NCBI RefSeq assembly: GCF_004770615.1
Contig: NZ_RQER01000004.1
Location: forward strand, 620,001 to 684,000
Source: Leptospira langatensis
GTDB lineage: Bacteria > Spirochaetota > Leptospiria > Leptospirales > Leptospiraceae
DNA: 64,000 nt
Reading direction: 5' to 3'
Part shown: positions 20,521-28,610 of the stretch, one piece after another
How positions within the stretch are numbered: the first letter of the stretch is position 1
Layout: every line of letters begins with the position of its first letter
The notes under the pieces: model-generated
The model's database searches: none
The model's input: the letters and a program-made list of their open reading frames with translations, nothing else
Told to the model about the DNA's origin: nothing
Program-made: the position numbers and the translations under genes

Positions 20521-21405
20521 TTAAAGATCTTTTAAGATCTCTGCCTTCTTCTTTTCGTATTCCGGTTTTGAGATCAGCTTCTTATCCAGTAACTCTTTCA
20601 GGGTCTTTAGCCTGTCTTCTACACTCTTAGGAAATTTTTTAGGTTCGCTTGCCGTATCTTTCAGGATTTGAGATGTCCAAAATCCAGTCTTCACACAGAT
20701 TCGATTTGTCTCTTCCGCTTGGCCAGGCAAAGGAGAAAGAAAGTCTAAGCCTTCCGGACGTATCTCAGGCAAGTAAATGGAGTTTCGAGTAGACGGATCC
20801 GGCTTGCTGACCGGAACCAAGGTCCATTCTCGAAACGAATAAGGAGTTTGGAAATCCAAGACCTGTCCGATCTCGGAAAATTCCAAGATCAAACCGTCTG
20901 CACGATTTCGGATATAGAAAACGGTACGTCTGATCCTGAGGCCAGGACGAATGGGATCTTCTCGCTTTATAATAACTTGATATGCATGTGGAAGCCCATC
21001 CGATATATCCGCTTCCGCTTTGAACAGCAGCTCTCCTAATTGTGCAGTCTCTTCTTCCGTAAGTACCCTAATGGGATCTCTGGAGATGACTCCAGGTTCA
21101 GGAATGCCGGCGAATTTGAAAAGCTTCTGCCATCTGGTTACGAATTCTGTTTTATCCGTGGAATCTATCGGTGCGCCGGTAAGGACACTGGAAGCGATCG
21201 GCAGCCAAGTATCAGGCTCCAAGAAGAGAGGAGTTTCTGGACCCTTCTTCAGATAGAAAAGTACGATGGTCTCCGAAGAACTTGCCATTTCTTTCTTTTG
21301 AGAAGAAATACAAGAAATCGTTATAAACGAGAATACGAGAAGGAAAGAAAATAGATTAGGATTTTTCTTTTTTGCCCGAATCGGATTTTTTAAGCATGCT
21401 GCCAA
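20521..21405 (-). CDS. Putative lipoprotein with C-terminal SHOCT domain
   Basis: 294-residue protein of unknown function. A hydrophobic segment, [19 protein letters not shown], ends in a lipobox-like cysteine (ITISC, Cys ~33), suggesting a lipoprotein. The last ~30 residues ([20 protein letters not shown]) form a SHOCT motif, a short oligomerisation or membrane-targeting helix pair seen at the ends of many bacterial proteins. The middle part is not recognised. ATG 21405 places the first ~50 bases inside the end of csrA; no later in-frame ATG precedes the leader, so a non-ATG start closer to the leader is possible. It is last in the flagellar operon strand order. Confidence 0.65.
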   Translation of the reverse strand: MAACLKNPIRAKKKNPNLFSFLLVFSFITISCISSQKKEMASSSETIVLFYLKKGPETPLFLEPDTWLPIASSVLTGAPIDSTDKTEFVTRWQKLFKFAGIPEPGVISRDPIRVLTEEETAQLGELLFKAEADISDGLPHAYQVIIKREDPIRPGLRIRRTVFYIRNRADGLILEFSEIGQVLDFQTPYSFREWTLVPVSKPDPSTRNSIYLPEIRPEGLDFLSPLPGQAEETNRICVKTGFWTSQILKDTASEPKKFPKSVEDRLKTLKELLDKKLISKPEYEKKKAEILKDL

Positions 21406-21616
21406 TTTTGCCCAATTCCTCCGGCTTAATTTTAGCTCCCGCAGCTTTCTTATTCTCTGCTTGGATCTCTCTATACACTTCGGCCCTGTGCACGGAGACT
21501 TCTTTAGGAGCCTTGACCCCGATCTTTACTTGGTCCCCTTTGATATCCACAATGACGATCTCTATATCGTCGCCGATGATTATGGATTCATTGGTACGTC
21601 TAGCTAGTACAAGCAC
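21356..21616 (-). CDS. csrA: Carbon storage regulator, RNA-binding
   Basis: 86-residue CsrA. It binds GGA motifs in mRNA leaders and in many flagellates represses flagellar filament translation. The first 60 residues are canonical ([37 protein letters not shown]); the last ~25 are a lysine-rich extension (ending [11 protein letters not shown]), longer than the ~61 residues of enteric CsrA. The start is GTG at 21616, directly abutting the TAA of fliW, so the pair is translationally coupled. FliW upstream is the known protein antagonist of CsrA. The 3' end overlaps the lipoprotein gene. Confidence 0.97.
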   Translation of the reverse strand: MLVLARRTNESIIIGDDIEIVIVDIKGDQVKIGVKAPKEVSVHRAEVYREIQAENKKAAGAKIKPEELGKIGSMLKKSDSGKKEKS

Positions 21617-22066
21617 TTAGGACATCTCCACAGTGGCACTTTCCAGGATCTTTTCTCTTACAGAATGGATCTCATTGCGAGAAACGAATTGTCGACCGGT
21701 TAACTCTTGCTTATTGATCAGGATTGGTCCTTGTAAATTCGCTGTCATAGAAGCCGGATCGTCGTTCGGGATGGTCACTATGACTAGTATCAACGCTTCT
21801 AAAACATCCTGCAACCCGATTTGAGAGATCTCTTCGGAGCTAAGAAGCGGTTTGTATTCTTTTTTAAAGAGAGAAGGAGGTATGACCACGAAAGCAAGGT
21901 CCACCTCATCTACGGATTGAAGCCATTTGAATACGGACTCCTCGTCCTCTTCGATTAAGGCGAAACTCTTATAATTGCTAAAACCTAAGAGTCCCTCCGG
22001 AAATTTGATAAGTTGTCGTTCCGAAACTTTTATTTTCCCGAAAGGTTTGCTTTGGATCTCAACCAT
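21617..22066 (-). CDS. fliW: Flagellar assembly factor FliW
   Basis: 149-residue FliW, which binds flagellin and, when free of it, sequesters CsrA, coupling flagellin synthesis to secretion. Typical segments are FGKIKVSERQLIKFPEGLLGF near the N-terminus (shown here as a 21-residue run broken into FGKIKVSERQ and FPEGLLGF), FKWLQSVDEVDLAFVVIPP and NLQGPILINKQELTGRQFV. It is followed with no gap by csrA and preceded by flgL, the classic flgK-flgL-fliW-csrA order. The 100-base gap to flgL contains a strong hairpin (22137-22158). ATG 22066 has GGTCGG upstream, only a fair ribosome-binding site. Confidence 0.95.
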   Translation of the reverse strand: MVEIQSKPFGKIKVSERQLIKFPEGLLGFSNYKSFALIEEDEESVFKWLQSVDEVDLAFVVIPPSLFKKEYKPLLSSEEISQIGLQDVLEALILVIVTIPNDDPASMTANLQGPILINKQELTGRQFVSRNEIHSVREKILESATVEMS

Positions 22067-22136
22067 TGACCGACCTGTTATTCAGCGCCAGAGCGCTCTT
22101 AGTTTATTGCTTTTTCTATTCTCTACAAGAAGAATT

Positions 22137-22158
22137 CCCGGTAGGAAATCCTACCGGG
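22137..22158 (-). terminator. Hairpin between flgL and fliW
   Basis: Perfect inverted repeat CCCGGTAGGA / TCCTACCGGG, effectively a 9-base stem with a 4-base loop, a few bases past the flgL stop. On the mRNA strand it is followed by AATTCTTCTT, which is only partly U-rich. It could be an attenuator or an RNA-processing site separating flgKL from fliW-csrA. Confidence 0.4.
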
Positions 22159-22166
22159 ACACCGGT

Positions 22167-23435
22167 TTATCTTAAAAAGTCCATCAAGGTAGATTTAATC
22201 ACCTTAGAACCTACGTTAAGCGCGTACTGATGGATCGTCTCTAACCACTTCATATTCATGATGGTTTCAGGGAAATCGATTCCCTCATTCTTAGCGAGTA
22301 ACTCAGTCATGTACGATTTATCGAAAGATACTCTTTGAGAATGCTCTTCCATTCGGTTCATTCTCGCACCCACGATGGATCTATAACGAAGAATATTCTC
22401 CAGAGCCAGATCCAAGTCTTGGATATCTCTTCCTGAAATCCTCTCTTGGTCCTTCTGGATCAAGTCGTTCCTGAACTGGATCAATACGTCGAATACGGAG
22501 AGACCGGTTACGGTAGCAGACTTACTATAATTATTAGGAGGCTCCGAATTCGCAGGATCGATGAGGCCTATATCCCTAAGCATGGTCCCTCCATCCACAT
22601 CCTCCAACCAGACCTGGTGAGGAGCAGTAGAGCTTAAACTGATATTATCCTGGGCGAGCTTGTTTGCTTTAGCTTCGATCGGAGAATTATTGATCTTATC
22701 GATAATATCATCGATCGTGTCGCCCGCAGAAACTTGGATCTCTACTCCGTCTATTTTGAACTTCTGATCCGAAACCGCTACATAGCCGGAGTTATCCACG
22801 CGACTAGTCACGCTCATATTCGTTCCCCAGAAGACCTTGTTCCCGGGAATGGTGACAGGAATATATTCGCCTTTCTCGATCTCTCGGAGCTGTTCTCCGA
22901 TATCGCCGCGGTATTCAACTCCGATATATTGGTTCTTAAGTTCCAATCCTTGGAGGCCTTTGATCTTGGATTCGATCGGTTCGAAAGGAGGTCTTTCGAT
23001 CACATGACCGCCGAACAAAGGTCTTCCGGTAGCATCTCTGGTATTTGCGATATCAACTAACGCACGAAGTAGCTCGTCGATTTCCTTACCGACAGCGACT
23101 TCCAATTCGAAGCCTTTATCTCCTTGATAAATACCGTTGGATGCCTGGACTGCGAGAACCCTCGCTCTTTGGAAAAGGTTTCCTATTCTATCCAGCTCTC
23201 CGTCTATCTGCTGAAGTCTGCCAAATCCATCGTCAATATTGGATTGAAACGTATCTAGCTCGTTCAAACGAGAACGAAAGAACATTTGGTTCGTAGCTCT
23301 TCCCGGTTCGTCGGAAGGAATACGTATCCTCTGTCCTGTGCCCAATTGGTTTTGGGTTTCATCCATAGCCACCTGGTGACGGTTCAATGTCCTCACCAGA
23401 CTGTTATTTTGCATCATGTTAGTGATCCGCATCAT
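22167..23435 (-). CDS. flgL: Flagellar hook-associated protein 3 (hook-filament junction)
   Basis: 422-residue HAP3, the second junction protein between hook and filament, exported by the flagellar type III apparatus to the periplasmic flagellum. The N-terminal flagellin-like helix (MRITNMMQNNSLVRTLNRHQ) and RIRIPSDEPGRATNQMFFRS are diagnostic, as is the C-terminal flagellin-like coiled coil ending in QYALNVGSKVIKSTLMDFLR. The central ~250 residues form the variable domain. ATG 23435 lies 7 bases after GGAGG; a second ATG follows immediately. It lies 30 bases after flgK and so is cotranscribed. Confidence 0.95.
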   Translation of the reverse strand: MMRITNMMQNNSLVRTLNRHQVAMDETQNQLGTGQRIRIPSDEPGRATNQMFFRSRLNELDTFQSNIDDGFGRLQQIDGELDRIGNLFQRARVLAVQASNGIYQGDKGFELEVAVGKEIDELLRALVDIANTRDATGRPLFGGHVIERPPFEPIESKIKGLQGLELKNQYIGVEYRGDIGEQLREIEKGEYIPVTIPGNKVFWGTNMSVTSRVDNSGYVAVSDQKFKIDGVEIQVSAGDTIDDIIDKINNSPIEAKANKLAQDNISLSSTAPHQVWLEDVDGGTMLRDIGLIDPANSEPPNNYSKSATVTGLSVFDVLIQFRNDLIQKDQERISGRDIQDLDLALENILRYRSIVGARMNRMEEHSQRVSFDKSYMTELLAKNEGIDFPETIMNMKWLETIHQYALNVGSKVIKSTLMDFLR

Positions 23436-23465
23436 GGCTTCGCCTCCTTGCTATTCCCCGCGGAA

Positions 23466-25376
23466 TTAAGCGCCCAACCTATTGATGATCGTATCCAGGA
23501 TCTCGTTCATGGTATTGATCATCTTAGCTGACGCGTTATACGAATGTTGGAATTGGACCATATTGGCCATTTCCTCGTCCAGGCTCACACCCATAACCGA
23601 TTGTCTCATGTTCTCAAGTTCAGTCATGAGATCGGTTTGGATCCCCCATTCTTGTTTGGCTTCTCTTGCTTCTGTTCCTAGTTTAGAGATCAGACTATTG
23701 TAGAAATCGTCCGTTGTCTTGGAATAATCCACCATTACAGGATTGTTTCTAAGAGAAGAAGCCACTAAGAGAGCGTTGCGACCGTCCTTATGACCGCCAG
23801 GAGAATTATAGTCTCCTGTTCCGCCCACATCCTTACCGCGAGCTGCGGCGATATTCGCCACGTTATTCGCTATATGCTCATTGATCTTAAAATGAGAAGA
23901 AGGATGAAAATGCGGAGTCAAAGTGATATCTTCCGGCTTAGACTGCAACTTTGTGATCTCGCCCAAGCGCTTGTAATCGTAAGCACCGGAAGGACCGGAA
24001 GCCATCAGGATCCCCGTTAAACCGACAAGTAGATCTCCGGAGTCCTCGATATGTCTGAGAACGAAATTCTTTTTAGGAGAATCTTCCGCAACGGTCGCCT
24101 TAAGAGCGAGTTGGTTGTCGTGATTCATGTATGCCACGACGCCCACTTTGGACGCGTTGATCCTTTTGATGATACCGTTTAAAGTATCGTTCGCAGAATA
24201 AGGAACAAGCACCTGAGTTTCCTTCTCGTCCGGACGAACAAAGGTCATTGTCCCGCTGATCCCGATCGGGCGATCCGGATCCAAAGTATTCTTTCCAGTC
24301 ACTCTAAAGATGGCAGAGATATCGTTCTGTCCGTCACCGTCCGAGTCGTATTCCCCAAACGTATTCAATGCCAAGGAACGAATATCGAAGAAGTTCAGGT
24401 TCGTATTTCCATTCAGACCAAATCCATCTTTGTGGATCTCATTGATCACATCCATCACGTTGACCGCAAGAGAGTCGACTTGGTCTATCTTCTCGCCTAG
24501 GATCTTGTCCCTGACCTCGATCAAACCTTGCAAGCGTCCTTTACGAAGAAGCACCGGATCTCCGGTAACCTGCCAGTAAAGATCGAGTAAACCGTCTTTA
24601 GAAGGATTTCCTAATATGTCGATCTTGTTCAGCTTACCGCCTTGCACCAAGATCTGCTGACCGATAAAGACCATCAATTCGTCTTCATCACTTCTACCGA
24701 TATTGATGTCGGTTAAGCTAGCTAACTCTTGCAAAAGAGAATCTCTTTTGTCATAAAGATCGTTCGGTCTATCTCCGAGGGCTTCCGACTTAGCGATCCT
24801 TTCGTTCAAAGTGCGGATATTCTCACCGATGGTATTCAAATGCATCGCGTGAGATTCGATTTCCCTATTCGCCTGATCGCGAAGCTGAGAGAGTTTGCGA
24901 TACACATCTTCTACTCTACTTCCCAAACCTTGCGCCTTTTCTAGGACCACGGAGCGATGAGCGTTGTCTTCCGGATAATTAGCCAATTCTTCCCAAGAAG
25001 ACCAGAACTTATCCATGAGAGTTCTAAGAGTAGTACCGTTCGGTTCGTTGAAGATATTCTCCGCTTGGTATAAATACTCGTTCTTAGCGGCCCAGTAATC
25101 CTTCACACCGGAAGTCTCAATAATACGATCGTCGATAAAATTATCTCTAACTCTCTCGATAGAAGCGATCTCCACACCCTGGCCTATTTGACCCGGAACA
25201 TGTGCCCTATTTAAAGAAGGTTCATAGAGAGGATCCGTGGCTTGCATTACCACTCTCTGGCGAGAATAATGTTTATTATCCGCGTTCGAAATATTGTGCC
25301 CAGTAGTTTGCAAGGCTTGCTGGTGAGCAGCCAAACCTCTTTTACCTATTTCCAATCCGGAGAATGTGGATCCCAT
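23466..25376 (-). CDS. flgK: Flagellar hook-associated protein 1
   Basis: 636-residue HAP1, which caps the hook and starts the hook-filament junction. The N-terminus has the rod/hook motif [20 protein letters not shown]; the C-terminus has the matching [20 protein letters not shown] helix. The middle is larger than in the ~550-residue enteric protein and contains segments such as [18 protein letters not shown] 25376 is preceded by a strong AGGAGGGAGAG. It follows flgN by 27 bases and precedes flgL by 30, forming one operon with the chaperone first. Confidence 0.96.
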   Translation of the reverse strand: MGSTFSGLEIGKRGLAAHQQALQTTGHNISNADNKHYSRQRVVMQATDPLYEPSLNRAHVPGQIGQGVEIASIERVRDNFIDDRIIETSGVKDYWAAKNEYLYQAENIFNEPNGTTLRTLMDKFWSSWEELANYPEDNAHRSVVLEKAQGLGSRVEDVYRKLSQLRDQANREIESHAMHLNTIGENIRTLNERIAKSEALGDRPNDLYDKRDSLLQELASLTDINIGRSDEDELMVFIGQQILVQGGKLNKIDILGNPSKDGLLDLYWQVTGDPVLLRKGRLQGLIEVRDKILGEKIDQVDSLAVNVMDVINEIHKDGFGLNGNTNLNFFDIRSLALNTFGEYDSDGDGQNDISAIFRVTGKNTLDPDRPIGISGTMTFVRPDEKETQVLVPYSANDTLNGIIKRINASKVGVVAYMNHDNQLALKATVAEDSPKKNFVLRHIEDSGDLLVGLTGILMASGPSGAYDYKRLGEITKLQSKPEDITLTPHFHPSSHFKINEHIANNVANIAAARGKDVGGTGDYNSPGGHKDGRNALLVASSLRNNPVMVDYSKTTDDFYNSLISKLGTEAREAKQEWGIQTDLMTELENMRQSVMGVSLDEEMANMVQFQHSYNASAKMINTMNEILDTIINRLGA

Positions 25377-25403
25377 GCTCTCTCCCTCCTAACCAAAATG
25401 CCG

Positions 25404-25940
25404 TTACGCCGAAGCGTTCACGAGGACGGACGAACGTTTCCTTTTTCCTCTTGTAGAGGTGGAATTCTCATCCTCGTATACGGCGACTTCTCCGCTATTT
25501 GCGTTGTTACGCATCGCATCTATAGTAGCCGTTAAAAATTCCTGTCTGGTGCGGATCAACTTGTCGTTCGCCTTGATCCTATCCTTCAATCTGTGCACCG
25601 TATCTTTCAATCTAGTACCGAGTTGCTTCAATCTGTGCTCGGATTCACGATCTATCTTATTTAAAAAATCAGTCAGAGTTAGTTCGCCTTCTTTAGGAAT
25701 TCCTAAATTACTTGAAGTATAAACATCTTGGATGGCGACCATGCGAACCCTTTCTAGTTCGCTCGCGTGAACGATCAGCTCGTACGTCTTTTTGGAAATC
25801 ACTTCCAAGGACTTACCATCCGCCTTGGTCACAGCTTCCGTTTTATTTTTTTCCAACTCCAGGATTTCGGAGTACAGGCGGATCTCGTCTTCGAAAAGAG
25901 AGCATATCCGTTCCAACCATTCCTCTTTGTTTGATGTCAT
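25404..25940 (-). CDS. flgN: FlgN-type export chaperone for FlgK/FlgL
   Basis: 178-residue, almost wholly helical, charged protein matching FlgN, the cytoplasmic chaperone that delivers HAP1 and HAP3 to the flagellar export gate. Similarity is weak at sequence level, as usual in this family; the call rests on the coiled-coil pattern (LYSEILELEKNKTEAVTKAD, TYELIVHASELERVRMVAIQ) and on its place directly before flgK. ATG 25940 (MTSNKEEWLERICSLFEDE) is preferred over an in-frame upstream codon 52 residues earlier, because the extra residues look non-helical and unrelated; AGGGA precedes it. The arginine-rich C-terminus (RGKRKRSSVLV) is unusual. Confidence 0.82.
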   Translation of the reverse strand: MTSNKEEWLERICSLFEDEIRLYSEILELEKNKTEAVTKADGKSLEVISKKTYELIVHASELERVRMVAIQDVYTSSNLGIPKEGELTLTDFLNKIDRESEHRLKQLGTRLKDTVHRLKDRIKANDKLIRTRQEFLTATIDAMRNNANSGEVAVYEDENSTSTRGKRKRSSVLVNASA

Positions 25941-26140
25941 TGTCCGGTCCCTGTTCTTTGTTTCGGCGGATTCCGGATTTTTATAAGGGGTTTTTTTGAA
26001 AATACGAAAGCCCGTCCGAACAGTTCTCAAGAAGGAAGGGCATTTGTCCGACAGGGAGTTTGGACCGAAAAATTTAGAGACATAATTTTCAATCAAAACG
26101 AAAGAAAATATTTCTGTACCAATAAACGTCTCATTCCAAT

Positions 26141-27355
26141 ATGCGAATGAGATCCGAATTGCAGTCCCCTTCTCCTATGTGCTCTTATTTTGATAAAGCG
26201 ATCGTTTTCCTACTCTTACTTTGCCTCTTCTCCTTCTCTTCTTTTGCGAAGGAAGATACATCTAAAAAGAAAGAAGAGCCCAAAAAGGGATCTGTGCTTT
26301 CTAAGTTTGGCTCGAGAGATCCTAAACTGAAGAATGGCAAAACAAAAGAAGAAGGCAAAAATACTTCTAATGTAGCGGGCAAGACCGCTAGCGCAAACAA
26401 GAAGGACGAAAAGAAGAAGGCGACGACCAGTACTGCAAAAAATACGGTCATCACCAAGAAAGGTCCGAAGCGCCTCCACGGAGAAGTGGTCGAAAAGAAG
26501 GAAGAGCTTTTCTCATTCGTTCTTTCCGGAAGGAAATTTGCGCAAGGAGAGCTCTTATTTTTAAAGATCAAACCTCTCCCGAGAATATTGGACAAATTAG
26601 GGAATTTTAAAATTACTTGGGAAGGGACTGAGCTTCCTTTTTCTCAGAAAGACGGATTTCTTTTGGTATTCATTCCCATCTCTCCGGAGTTTTCCAAACC
26701 GAATGGGATCTTAGAATTAACTGAGAAGCATTTATTCTCCAAAAACGAATCCAAGAAATACGAGATCCCGGTCCAAAAAACGAATTTTGCTACTTCTAAG
26801 GTCTCTCACCTTACCATGGATAAGCAATACACTTCGGAAGAGTTGTCCGAAGAAACCAAAGCATTCATCAAGGATTGTTCAGAGGCAAAGGCAAAGGCAT
26901 TTCAGTCCAAATCAGAAATACAGATCGATTCCGATTTTGCATATCCAGTCAAAGACCCAGTCTTAAATAGTCCCTTCTACAAACGTAGGATCTATAATAA
27001 GGAGAAGGGTCGCCCTCACGGAGGATCCGATTTCAAGGGCGGTGTAGGCGAGCCGATTTACGCGATCAATGATGGTACCGTAATACTTGCAAGATCCATG
27101 TACTATGAGGGAAACTTTACAGTCATCGATCACGGTTTAGAAGTATATTCCTTATATATGCATCAGTCTGAGCTCTTAGTAAAACCGGGAGATAAGGTGA
27201 AAAAGGGAGACTTGATCGGTAAGATCGGTTCCACAGGAATGTCGACTGGGCCGCATTTGCATTTAGGCCTGAGAGTTCTGGGAACTATGATCGATCCTTT
27301 GTCTGTGGTGCAAACGGAACTATTAGGCTCTAAGCCTTTGCCCGAAAAGAAATAA
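26141..27355 (+). CDS. M23 family metallopeptidase (LytM-like)
   Basis: 404-residue exported protein. The leader is hydrophobic from ~residue 19 (AIVFLLLLCLFSFSSFA), followed by a lysine/threonine-rich linker to ~residue 115, a central beta-rich region, and a C-terminal M23 domain with RPHGGSDFKGGVGEPIYA (zinc ligands His and Asp) and the GPHLHLGLRV motif with HLH; YSLYMHQSELLVKPGDKVKKG lies between them (split here as YSLYMHQSEL and KPGDKVKKG). All zinc ligands are present, so peptidoglycan endopeptidase activity is likely. Start could be ATG 26141, 26147 or 26177; none has a clear ribosome-binding site. Divergent from the flgN operon, 200 bases away. Confidence 0.85.
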   Translation: MRMRSELQSPSPMCSYFDKAIVFLLLLCLFSFSSFAKEDTSKKKEEPKKGSVLSKFGSRDPKLKNGKTKEEGKNTSNVAGKTASANKKDEKKKATTSTAKNTVITKKGPKRLHGEVVEKKEELFSFVLSGRKFAQGELLFLKIKPLPRILDKLGNFKITWEGTELPFSQKDGFLLVFIPISPEFSKPNGILELTEKHLFSKNESKKYEIPVQKTNFATSKVSHLTMDKQYTSEELSEETKAFIKDCSEAKAKAFQSKSEIQIDSDFAYPVKDPVLNSPFYKRRIYNKEKGRPHGGSDFKGGVGEPIYAINDGTVILARSMYYEGNFTVIDHGLEVYSLYMHQSELLVKPGDKVKKGDLIGKIGSTGMSTGPHLHLGLRVLGTMIDPLSVVQTELLGSKPLPEKK

Positions 27356-27382
27356 CGGACGAGTTTATCTTTCCTCGTCCGT
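27355..27382. terminator. Bidirectional terminator after M23 gene
   Basis: ACGGACGAG / CTCGTCCGT, a perfect 9-base stem with a 10-base loop, between convergent genes and followed by a T-rich stretch. Confidence 0.6.
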
Positions 27383-27403
27383 AATATTCTTTCTTTATCA
27401 TTT

Positions 27404-28537
27404 TCAATTCCAGAGCTTTCCTTCTTCTCCGATATAGATCGCATCGGGTCTGAGAATTCTTTCTTTCAATTGTTCAAAACAATGAGCGGTCCAACCACCG
27501 GCCCTTGCCATAGCGAATACCGGAGTGAACAGTTCCGTAGGAAAATCCAATCCATGCAAAAGCAAAGCTGTATAGAATTCCACATTGGTTTGCAGTACGC
27601 GATCCGGTTTATATTCCTTCAATAGAACAAGTGCAGTCTTTTCCACATGCATTGCCAGATCATAGAAATCTTTCTTTTCTTCCGTATCATATAGGATCTT
27701 AGAGGCCTTTGCTAATACGTCGGCGCGTGGATCTCTCATCTTATAGATCCTATGTCCGAATCCCATAAGTCTCTCTCCGGTTTGGAGTTTTTCTCTTAGG
27801 ATCTTCTCCGCGTTTTCCTTAGCACCTATCTCGAAAACAGTGTCTAACGCAGGCCCGGGAGCTCCTCCGTGCAAAGGTCCTTTTAGGGCTCCTAATCCTC
27901 CTGTAACTGCAGAGATCATATCGGATTGAGTGGAGATGATCACTCTCGCAGCGAAGGTAGAAGCATTCAGTCCATGATCGCAAACCGTGTTTAGATACGT
28001 ATTCAAGGCTCTTACACTTCTTGCATCCGGCTCGGTGCCTTTAAGCATATAAAGAAAATTCGCAGCGATATCCAGATCCTGTCTAGGTAATACAGGGGCC
28101 AATCCCTTGCTTAAACGAAACGCCCAGGCTACGATCAAAGGAAATGTAGCAAGAACGGCCATCGCATCCTTCTTCGCATCTTCCTTTGCAGATCCTAAAG
28201 AAAGTGCTGCGGATCCGATCCTCAAGATATCGATCAGCGGAAGATGAGCATACACTGCTTCTTCTATGATCGTGCGTATCACCTTTGAAAATCTTCTAGA
28301 TGATCTAAGCTCTTCCGCAAACAGACTTACTTCGGTTGGCTTGGGCCTTCTATCGTTCCAAAGCAGAAAGATGGTCTCTTCGAATACCGCCTTGCCTGCA
28401 AATTCGTCCACATCGTAGCCGGCGATGATCAATCTTCCCGCCTTACCATCTACCAAGGACAGCTTGGTTCTCGCGGCAGGGATCCCGTCCAGGCCCGGAC
28501 TATAGAGTTTCTCTTTTTCTTGTTCAGAGAGAATCAT
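27404..28537 (-). CDS. Citrate/2-methylcitrate synthase family enzyme, Asp-to-Glu variant
   Basis: 377-residue citrate-synthase fold enzyme of the short bacterial type; the family condenses acetyl- or propionyl-CoA with oxaloacetate. DHGLNASTFAARV, GPLHGGAPG (catalytic His223) and MGFGHRIYKMRDPR (His262) are intact. The position of the catalytic aspartate, NVDFY in canonical enzymes, reads TNVEFYTALLL here, so the residue is Glu320. The C-terminal RPDAIYIGEEG is typical. ATG 28537 is preceded by a strong AGGAGGAA and a well-formed promoter. It is divergent from an HTH-fused citrate synthase homologue sharing the 73-base control region. Whether the substrate is acetyl-CoA or another acyl-CoA cannot be told. 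Confidence 0.88.
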   Translation of the reverse strand: MILSEQEKEKLYSPGLDGIPAARTKLSLVDGKAGRLIIAGYDVDEFAGKAVFEETIFLLWNDRRPKPTEVSLFAEELRSSRRFSKVIRTIIEEAVYAHLPLIDILRIGSAALSLGSAKEDAKKDAMAVLATFPLIVAWAFRLSKGLAPVLPRQDLDIAANFLYMLKGTEPDARSVRALNTYLNTVCDHGLNASTFAARVIISTQSDMISAVTGGLGALKGPLHGGAPGPALDTVFEIGAKENAEKILREKLQTGERLMGFGHRIYKMRDPRADVLAKASKILYDTEEKKDFYDLAMHVEKTALVLLKEYKPDRVLQTNVEFYTALLLHGLDFPTELFTPVFAMARAGGWTAHCFEQLKERILRPDAIYIGEEGKLWN

Positions 28538-28560
28538 GGTTTCCTCCTATTTTTACCTTG

Positions 28561-28589
28561 AGTTTAGTGGATTGACAATCATTCGTCAA
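28561..28589 (-). promoter_or_regulatory. Promoter of the citrate synthase gene
   Basis: Reading the minus strand: -35 TTGACG (28589-28584), 17-base spacer, -10 TAAACT (28566-28561). Transcription would start near 28554, leaving a short leader with AGGAGGAA before the ATG at 28537. The -35 lies inside the dyad cluster. Confidence 0.6.
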
Positions 28590-28608
28590 TGTTGATTATA
28601 TTGTCAAT
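28571..28608. promoter_or_regulatory. Operator-like dyad in the divergent citrate synthase control region
   Basis: ATTGACAAT (28571-28579) and ATTGTCAAT (28600-28608) form a perfect 9-base inverted repeat separated by 20 bases. A further GTCAAT half-site lies at 28585-28590 and an AATCA/TGATT dyad spans 28577-28597. It is the natural binding site for the DNA-binding citrate synthase homologue encoded alongside (inference). Confidence 0.55.
28572..28602 (+). promoter_or_regulatory. MerR-type promoter candidate for the HTH-citrate synthase gene
   Basis: -35 TTGACA (28572-28577) and -10 TATATT (28597-28602) with a 19-base spacer, the long spacing typical of promoters that MerR-family proteins distort. 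The start site would fall at about 28609, one or two bases before the ATG at 28611, and no Shine-Dalgarno is present, so the mRNA may be leaderless. Confidence 0.45.
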
Positions 28609-28610
28609 AT

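Noticed and set aside
25941..26096. 52-residue N-terminal extension of FlgN
   Set aside because: Residues are not helical or FlgN-like, and ATG 25940 has an upstream AGGGA.
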